Shown here: positions 26,053 through 31,203 of the stretch, in pieces
Layout of the letters: each line of letters begins with the position of its first letter
Position numbering within the stretch: the first letter of the stretch is position 1
Assembly: GCA_023411225.1 (NCBI GenBank)
Contig: JAEYPA010000056.1
Span: 1 to 31,203, forward strand
Source: Bacillota bacterium
GTDB taxonomy: Bacteria > Bacillota > Clostridia > Lachnospirales > Lachnospiraceae
Direction: 5' to 3'
DNA: 31,203 nucleotides
Made by a program: the position numbers and the translations under genes
Notes under the pieces: model-generated
Databases searched by the model: none
Told to the model about the DNA's origin: nothing
Seen by the model: only the letters and a program-made list of their open reading frames with translations

Positions 26053-26847
26053 ATGAATTATATTATAAATAGTTTTAAAAATTTTAAAAAGTATAGATAT
26101 CTATTGTTTGAATTAGTGAAAAAGGATATTAAGTTAAAATATAGAAGTTCCTATTTAGGTCTTTTATGGACATTACTGGAACCTATTTTAACAACTTTAA
26201 TATTAAACTACGTTTTTGGATCTATGCTAGGCCGGGGAGATGACTTGTTTGTTATCTATATTCTCGTCGGTCGTTTGATTTATTCTTTCTTCTCTGGTGC
26301 CACTAAGACAGCGATGCGTTCCATAAGAAGGTATTCTGGTATGATTAAGAAGGTATATGTTCCAAAGTATATCTATCCATTATCTGCCATCCTATCTAAT
26401 TTTGTTACCTTTGCGCTATCTCTAATTGTTCTGGTTTTAGCTTGTATTATTAAACGAGTGGAATTTACTAGTCAAGTGTTTCTTATCTTTATACCACTTA
26501 TCATTTTGCTTGTCATGGCTCTTGGAGTGGGAATGTTCCTTGCAACCTTCTCCGTGTATTTTAGGGACTTAGAGTACTTGTGGGATGTGATGTTGATGCT
26601 AATTATGTATTGTAGTGCAGTTTTCTATCATGTTGAATCTCTTGGAGGTAGTACTCAGAAGTTAATAATATTAAATCCATTGTATACTGTTATAGCAAGT
26701 TGCCGTAATATCATATTTTACGGAAGAGACCATATACCTTTGAGTACGAAATATCTTACTTACAGTGCAGGTTTCAGTATAGTTGCCTTAATTGTAGGAC
26801 TGGCTGTATTCAGAAGGAATCAAGATAAGTTTATTTTGCACATTTAG
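26053..26847 (+). CDS. ABC-2 type polysaccharide/teichoic-acid exporter permease (TagG/Wzm-like)
   Basis: The protein has 264 residues from the preferred start. A cytoplasmic amphipathic N-terminus with LVKKDIKLKYRSSYLGLLW is the classic entry motif of Wzm/TagG permeases. Six membrane segments follow, with YFRDLEYLWDV between segments 4 and 5 and an LNPLYTVI motif before the last. In complex with its ATPase it would move a finished lipid-linked polymer across the cytoplasmic membrane. The neighbouring CDP-glycerol transferases suggest a glycerol-phosphate polymer as cargo. The ATPase gene starts 11 bases after the stop. Whether this pair serves the upstream operons or another polymer cannot be proved here. 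Confidence 0.9.
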   Translation: MNYIINSFKNFKKYRYLLFELVKKDIKLKYRSSYLGLLWTLLEPILTTLILNYVFGSMLGRGDDLFVIYILVGRLIYSFFSGATKTAMRSIRRYSGMIKKVYVPKYIYPLSAILSNFVTFALSLIVLVLACIIKRVEFTSQVFLIFIPLIILLVMALGVGMFLATFSVYFRDLEYLWDVMLMLIMYCSAVFYHVESLGGSTQKLIILNPLYTVIASCRNIIFYGRDHIPLSTKYLTYSAGFSIVALIVGLAVFRRNQDKFILHI

Positions 26848-26858
26848 TGGAGGTTGTG

Positions 26859-27599
26859 ATGGCTAAAAAAGTAGTGTTAAAAGTTGAACATATTAGTATG
26901 CTGTTCAATCTATCAAAAGAGAAAGTAGATAGTCTTAAGGATTTTGTTATAAAAATCTTAAAAAGAGAACTGCATTTTCACGAGTTTATGGCTTTGGATG
27001 ATGTATCTTTTGAGTTAGAAGAGGGAGACCGCCTTGGTATATTGGGATTTAATGGTGCAGGTAAGAGTACTCTTCTTAAGACCATTGCAGGGGTATTGAA
27101 ACCTACCAAAGGTAAGGTGAAGTCAAAGGGTAGAATTGTTCCTCTTCTTGAATTAGGAGCTGGATTTGACCCTGAGTACACTGGAGCAGAGAACATATAT
27201 CTATATGGGGCAATGTTAGGTTACTCCAAGGAATTTATTAAGAGCAAATATGATGAGATTGTTGAATTCTCAGAGTTAGTAAATTTTATAGATGTACCAC
27301 TAAAAAATTATAGTTCTGGTATGAAAGCCAGACTTGGTTTTGCAATCGCCACAATTGTTGAGCCGGAGATTCTGATTCTGGATGAAGTATTATCCGTAGG
27401 TGATGCCAAGTTCAGAAAGAAATCTGAGGCAAGGATCATGTCTATGTTCGATAAAGGAGTAACGGTATTATTTGTAAGTCACTCCTTGGAGCAAGTGCAA
27501 AGATTATGCAATAAGGCAATTATTCTAGAGCATGGTAAGATTATAGCGAAAGGTTCTATTGAAGAGGTTGCAGAAATCTATAAACGTAAACTTCAATAA
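26859..27599 (+). CDS. ABC exporter ATPase for polysaccharide/teichoic acid (TagH/Wzt-like)
   Basis: The protein has 246 residues. Walker A is GFNGAGKST (Lys69), the signature is YSSGMKARLGFAIA (from Tyr151), Walker B is ILILDE and the switch His lies in FVSHS. The segment GAGFDPEYTGAENIYLYGAM is characteristic of polysaccharide-export ATPases. There is no C-terminal carbohydrate-binding domain as in many Wzt proteins, and no long TagH extension, so it is a minimal form. ATG 26859 is chosen because GTGGAGG (26847-26853) is a proper ribosome binding site; the GTG at 26847, which lies within that site, is rejected as a start. It powers the permease encoded just upstream. Confidence 0.92.
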   Translation: MAKKVVLKVEHISMLFNLSKEKVDSLKDFVIKILKRELHFHEFMALDDVSFELEEGDRLGILGFNGAGKSTLLKTIAGVLKPTKGKVKSKGRIVPLLELGAGFDPEYTGAENIYLYGAMLGYSKEFIKSKYDEIVEFSELVNFIDVPLKNYSSGMKARLGFAIATIVEPEILILDEVLSVGDAKFRKKSEARIMSMFDKGVTVLFVSHSLEQVQRLCNKAIILEHGKIIAKGSIEEVAEIYKRKLQ

Positions 27600-27610
27600 A
27601 TAATAAATAT

Positions 27611-27667
27611 AAAACCCTAGTGGTTTGAGGCTCATGTGAGGTGAGTTCAAATCACCAGGGTTTTTTT
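27611..27667 (+). terminator. Strong intrinsic terminator after the ABC exporter genes
   Basis: AAACCCTAGTGGTTTGA pairs with TCAAATCACCAGGGTTT across an 18-base loop with only one mismatch and one G-U pair. Seven T residues follow the 3' arm. It starts about 12 bases after the stop codon of the ATPase gene. Confidence 0.88.
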
Positions 27668-27717
27668 GACTCCTACAATGAGAAAAGAAGGGGTAGTCTA
27701 ATAGGACTAATTATGTA

Positions 27718-27746
27718 TTGACATAAATAGTAATTATATAGATAAT
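27718..27746 (+). promoter_or_regulatory. Promoter of the large surface-protein gene
   Basis: A perfect TTGACA (27718-27723), a 17-base spacer and GATAAT (27741-27746, 5 of 6). The predicted transcription start near 27753 gives a leader of about 55 bases. With the terminator just upstream, the gene forms its own transcription unit. Confidence 0.75.
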
Positions 27747-27807
27747 AATGATTAAGATAGATAAAAAATAACTAATTATAACGGAACATGTAATAAAGGA
27801 GGAGTTT

Positions 27808-30800
27808 ATGAAAAGACACAAGTTACTAGTGAAACTTATACCAATAGCATGTCTTGGATTGCTTTTACTGTCAACAATCGTACATACGAATAAGCAATCT
27901 AGCATGCAACAGAAAACTACTTTAGAGACCCAACAGACTAGTGGGGAACTAAGTAAAGATACTCTACTTCAACCTAGCTACAATTCGGATAATCAGCTGG
28001 TTAAATTGACTTCTGAAAAGGAGCAGTACTTACCTACGAAAAAAGCAGAAGTTGATCAACAAGCTAAATCAAAACAAGACCAAGTAAAGAAGATGACTGA
28101 GGGTAACCCTAGCAAGGATACAACGAATGAGCTTCGTTCCATATCCCAAAGTAGTGTATCCAGTGGTCCTAGTCTTGATGGGTATGATCCTGCCAATATT
28201 ACTAACGCAACCAGTGTGGAAGAACTAGAATCTACTCATCCATATAGAGATTATGAAGATCATACGTGGGTTTATCAGGATGAAGGGAAAGCAGCATTAA
28301 GCATAACCTTTGATAGTGAAACATATGTAGAGGATGGATGCGACTATATCTATCTATATGACAAGAACAATGTCTGTATAGGAACCTATACAGGAAATCA
28401 GTTGTCTGGAAAAACCATTACTGTACGGTATGATACGATAAAGATTAGATTATGTTCAGATATATCTTCGGTAGAGTATGGTTTTAAAGTTACCAGTATT
28501 AAACCACTTGAAGATTATGTAGAATATAAGATTGTAAATGAAGAGGTACCTACATACTTTTGTATAGGAGATACGAAACAACAGACTTTGAAATTAGAAA
28601 AAACGTATATGGAGGATGGTGTAGTTAAAACCACAGAAGTCACAGAGAATATTAGGTTTGACTGGAAGGCTAATAGTACCTCTGATGCAGAGATTATGGA
28701 TGTCAAGATAGAGGGGAATAATCTTTTAGTAACTGCTAAAAAGGAAGGCAGAGTATCAGGTTGTATAGAAGCCTATGAGGGTAGTAGTACAACACCGATT
28801 GCATCTTCTAAGACGTATTATTTTACGGTGGGTCCTCTTGTTGTAAATGATGATTTCCTGACTTCTAATTCTATATTAATAAATCAGATAATGAAAAAGG
28901 AACTTGATAGTATTTATGTAAGAGGGGTCAAAACAGATGCTGTCGTCAATAATGTTGTGAGTAGTGACTCTACGATTATATCTATAGTCAGAAATGGAGC
29001 AATAGGCGGATGTTCTTTCACATTAAAAGGTGTAAAGCCAGGTAAAGCGGATATTACCGTATATTATACTGTAAGGGATGGGGAAAAAGTAGTAAGCGTT
29101 AGTAGTACCTACAATTATACCTGTAAAGAAGCATATTATAGTTGCAGCACGGAGGAGAATGGTACTCAATTATCAACATTATGCCCAACGCAAACTTCTG
29201 AAATTAATTTTAATTTGACTAAATCGTACTATAATAAAAACAATGAATACAGTTGGAATGAGAAGGTGGATTCTTCTCAATACACAATAGAAATAATTCC
29301 TGATGAAAGGAACAAAACGCTAATTGAGACAAGTGTTGAGCAGGGTAAAGTAATAGCTAAGGCATTGTCCTCAGGATCTGGCCAACTAGAATACGTTATA
29401 AAAAAAGATGGACAAGTAGTATATCGAGATACCTTATCATTCTTCATAGAAGCAGAACGCTATTTAATTTCATATAATGGACCTAAAAAGTTATATCCAA
29501 ACCAAAAAGTAAAAGGGCCAACCTTAATTCATTACGTATATGAAGATGGAACAGTAAGGCAGCAGGTAATAGAAGATGCGGTAATGATATGTCAGGATAA
29601 TGGTGCAATTTCATGTAAAGATGGGAATATTGTAGCTAATAATGTATCATATAGCAGTTGTAATGTAAAATTTATGTGTGACTATAATAGTGTTACATAT
29701 ACAGCGAGTGTTTCGTTTGATGTATCTTTACCAGATATAACTTCAAAGGACATGTATGTTGGTGAAAAAGAAAATATATCGCTAGATAATCTTCCTGTGA
29801 TAGATAATGATTGTAGCATTATCTGGTCTGTGGAAAATACTAATTCGGACGTGACAGATATATGTGCCACAATTGAAACAAATGTAGATGGAACAGCAAC
29901 TCTTACCTGTATTAAGGAAGGGTTTGTAAGAGTAATAGTAACTATGAAAAGGGGAGAAGAGGTTCTTTGGACAAAAAACCAAACATTCTACATTGAAAAT
30001 GGTATCAGCGGTATATGTATGAATGAAGGAAGGTCTATAGAACTTAACGAAAGAGCGTATCTGGAAGCATATGATTTTAGAATAAACAATACTTTTTATA
30101 GTACTAACATCACTTCAATTCAAAGCAGTGACTCTTCCATTGTTGAAGTAGTGGATTATACCAAAATCAAGTATACAGGTTTTAATCGTTTTCGTATTAA
30201 TATCATAGGGAAAAAAGAAGGTAACGCAACTGTTACAGTACATTATACCTATTATAATGAAGATGGTATGCTAGTACCAGGAACAGAAACTGTTAACGTA
30301 AAAGTATCAGGACCTACTTATTATTGTGAGTGGGTACAGGATAGTAAAACAGGAATACCAGGAGAGAGTATACCGCTATCCATTAAGGTATTCAAAGATG
30401 GAGTTGATACAAATGGTGACTCCTATTATAAACCAGTAGATTTATCAGAGGTGAAGATAGAATATCATATCGATGATTTATCTATTGCTACGGAGAATAA
30501 TGGTATTTTAACATTTAACGATAATGCAAGCATTGGAGCTTCTGTTTATGTAACACCATGTATAACAGTGGATAATAAAAGTTATGATGGTGATATGGAA
30601 AGATTTACCGTTATTTCAAGTTACGATAAGATTCAAGGAATAGCAGATGACACTGTATGTATAAAAGAGGATGAGACCAAGACACTGAACCTTGAGTTAT
30701 ATCAATATGATATGAATAGTATGGAAGGGAAACTGGTTGAGAATGTAACATTTTTATGGAATAATAGTGATCAATCCAGTTCAAACAGTGAGACTTTAAC

Positions 30801-31203
30801 CAATAGTTATTTCTCAATTAATGGTCGGGTCATTACGGGGGCAAAGATGGGATCGCAGCAGGTTACTTTGATTGCTTCCTATAAGGATGAGAATGGTATT
30901 ACACAGTATGTTACAAAGAGTATTATGATTCGAGTGGCTCCAAAGGTGATTCCTATTCTAGAATTAGGCAAGGAAGAGGCCATTTCCCCACCAAACAAAT
31001 ACTTTGCAGTGACACCTGATAAAACAGGAGCTTATAAGATTGCATGCTCAAACGATAATCCATATCCACTCATTGAATTATATGATCAAGACTGGAAGAA
31101 GATTGCTTCTTATGAATATACAGATTCTGAAAATAAGGATTTCTTCAATGCCCATGTAAATTTAGAAGCAGGAAAGACTTATTATGTACGAGCATCATCT
31201 ACA
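27808..31203 (+). CDS. Large secreted protein: CUB-like domain, Ig-like repeats, PPC-like domain (3' truncated)
   Basis: The frame is open from ATG 27808 to the window end, 1132 codons without a stop, behind a strong AAAGGAGG. A signal sequence (hydrophobic about 10-25) precedes a Ser/Thr/Gln/Lys-rich, low-complexity stretch to about residue 135. Residues about 143-231 form a CUB-like domain (STHPYRDYEDHTWVY, DYIYLYDKNN, YGFKVTSI). Several beta-sandwich units of the bacterial Ig-like (Big) kind follow, marked by recurring phrases such as VKPGKADITVYYTV and KKEGNATVTVHYTY. The last visible part (about 1060 on: YFAVTPDKTGAYKI, LEAGKTYYVRASS) resembles a PPC-type domain. The Cys in the signal is not in a lipobox. 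The role is probably adhesion or carbohydrate binding at the cell surface. No enzyme domain is visible, and a C-terminal anchor could lie beyond the window. Confidence 0.8.
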   Translation, partial: MKRHKLLVKLIPIACLGLLLLSTIVHTNKQSSMQQKTTLETQQTSGELSKDTLLQPSYNSDNQLVKLTSEKEQYLPTKKAEVDQQAKSKQDQVKKMTEGNPSKDTTNELRSISQSSVSSGPSLDGYDPANITNATSVEELESTHPYRDYEDHTWVYQDEGKAALSITFDSETYVEDGCDYIYLYDKNNVCIGTYTGNQLSGKTITVRYDTIKIRLCSDISSVEYGFKVTSIKPLEDYVEYKIVNEEVPTYFCIGDTKQQTLKLEKTYMEDGVVKTTEVTENIRFDWKANSTSDAEIMDVKIEGNNLLVTAKKEGRVSGCIEAYEGSSTTPIASSKTYYFTVGPLVVNDDFLTSNSILINQIMKKELDSIYVRGVKTDAVVNNVVSSDSTIISIVRNGAIGGCSFTLKGVKPGKADITVYYTVRDGEKVVSVSSTYNYTCKEAYYSCSTEENGTQLSTLCPTQTSEINFNLTKSYYNKNNEYSWNEKVDSSQYTIEIIPDERNKTLIETSVEQGKVIAKALSSGSGQLEYVIKKDGQVVYRDTLSFFIEAERYLISYNGPKKLYPNQKVKGPTLIHYVYEDGTVRQQVIEDAVMICQDNGAISCKDGNIVANNVSYSSCNVKFMCDYNSVTYTASVSFDVSLPDITSKDMYVGEKENISLDNLPVIDNDCSIIWSVENTNSDVTDICATIETNVDGTATLTCIKEGFVRVIVTMKRGEEVLWTKNQTFYIENGISGICMNEGRSIELNERAYLEAYDFRINNTFYSTNITSIQSSDSSIVEVVDYTKIKYTGFNRFRINIIGKKEGNATVTVHYTYYNEDGMLVPGTETVNVKVSGPTYYCEWVQDSKTGIPGESIPLSIKVFKDGVDTNGDSYYKPVDLSEVKIEYHIDDLSIATENNGILTFNDNASIGASVYVTPCITVDNKSYDGDMERFTVISSYDKIQGIADDTVCIKEDETKTLNLELYQYDMNSMEGKLVENVTFLWNNSDQSSSNSETLTNSYFSINGRVITGAKMGSQQVTLIASYKDENGITQYVTKSIMIRVAPKVIPILELGKEEAISPPNKYFAVTPDKTGAYKIACSNDNPYPLIELYDQDWKKIASYEYTDSENKDFFNAHVNLEAGKTYYVRASST

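Noticed and set aside
27639..27660. T-arm-like GTTCAAATC segment suggesting a tRNA
   Set aside because: No acceptor stem, D arm or anticodon arm can be built; the segment is the 3' arm of a strong terminator.
27808..27900. Lipoprotein signal in the large surface protein
   Set aside because: The Cys at residue 15 is inside the hydrophobic core and not preceded by a proper lipobox.
1..31203. CRISPR arrays, tRNA or rRNA genes, and minus-strand genes
   Set aside because: No short regular repeats or RNA gene patterns were seen, and the minus-strand open frames are short shadows of confident + strand genes.

Overview
The window comes from an AT-rich Gram-positive genome, probably a clostridial Firmicute of the Lachnospiraceae type. 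This is inferred from AGGAGG-type ribosome binding sites, TTGACA/TATAAT promoters, CDP-glycerol glycerophosphotransferases, YfhO proteins and a TagGH-like exporter. No species can be fixed from the sequence alone. Every confident gene lies on the + strand, and almost everything concerns a cell-surface polymer of the teichoic-acid type, its glycosylation and its export.

Region 1 (1-9032) is the end of a polymer-assembly operon. It holds the 3' part of an SDR sugar epimerase/dehydratase, a protein fusing a decayed SDR domain to a LicD phosphotransferase domain, and two related large proteins that join GT2-like N-terminal domains to a C-terminal CDP-glycerol glycerophosphotransferase. The operon ends at a hairpin with a perfect 18-bp stem (9067-9110).

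Region 2 (9179-22919) has its own extended -10 promoter and reads as one programme: make an unusual deoxyamino sugar and place it on an extracellular polymer. RmlA and RmlB make dTDP-4-keto-6-deoxyglucose. A 2,3-dehydratase and a 3-ketoreductase would remove the C2 oxygen. A DegT-type aminotransferase would aminate C4, and a PglD-type enzyme would acylate that amine. A GT2 of the GtrB/CsbB type would load the sugar on undecaprenyl phosphate, a GtrA-type protein would help it cross the membrane, and two tandem YfhO-type GT-C enzymes would transfer it outside the cell. The predicted donor is a dTDP-4-acylamino-2,4,6-trideoxyhexose. rmlC and rmlD are absent from the window, so rhamnose is not the obvious product. 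The operon ends at a long-loop terminator (22848-22919).

Region 3 (22979-25366) is a secreted parallel beta-helix protein built from two copies of a unit of about 370 residues. Region 4 (25367-26052) has no intact gene. It holds an orphan consensus promoter with an operator-like palindrome, a hairpin, a probable transposase remnant and a second strong promoter that serves the next genes. Region 5 (26053-27599) is a TagG/TagH-like ABC exporter pair closed by a strong terminator (27611-27667). Region 6 (27808 to the window end) is a large secreted protein with its own promoter, a CUB-like domain, Ig-like repeats and the start of a PPC-like domain. It has no stop codon within the window.
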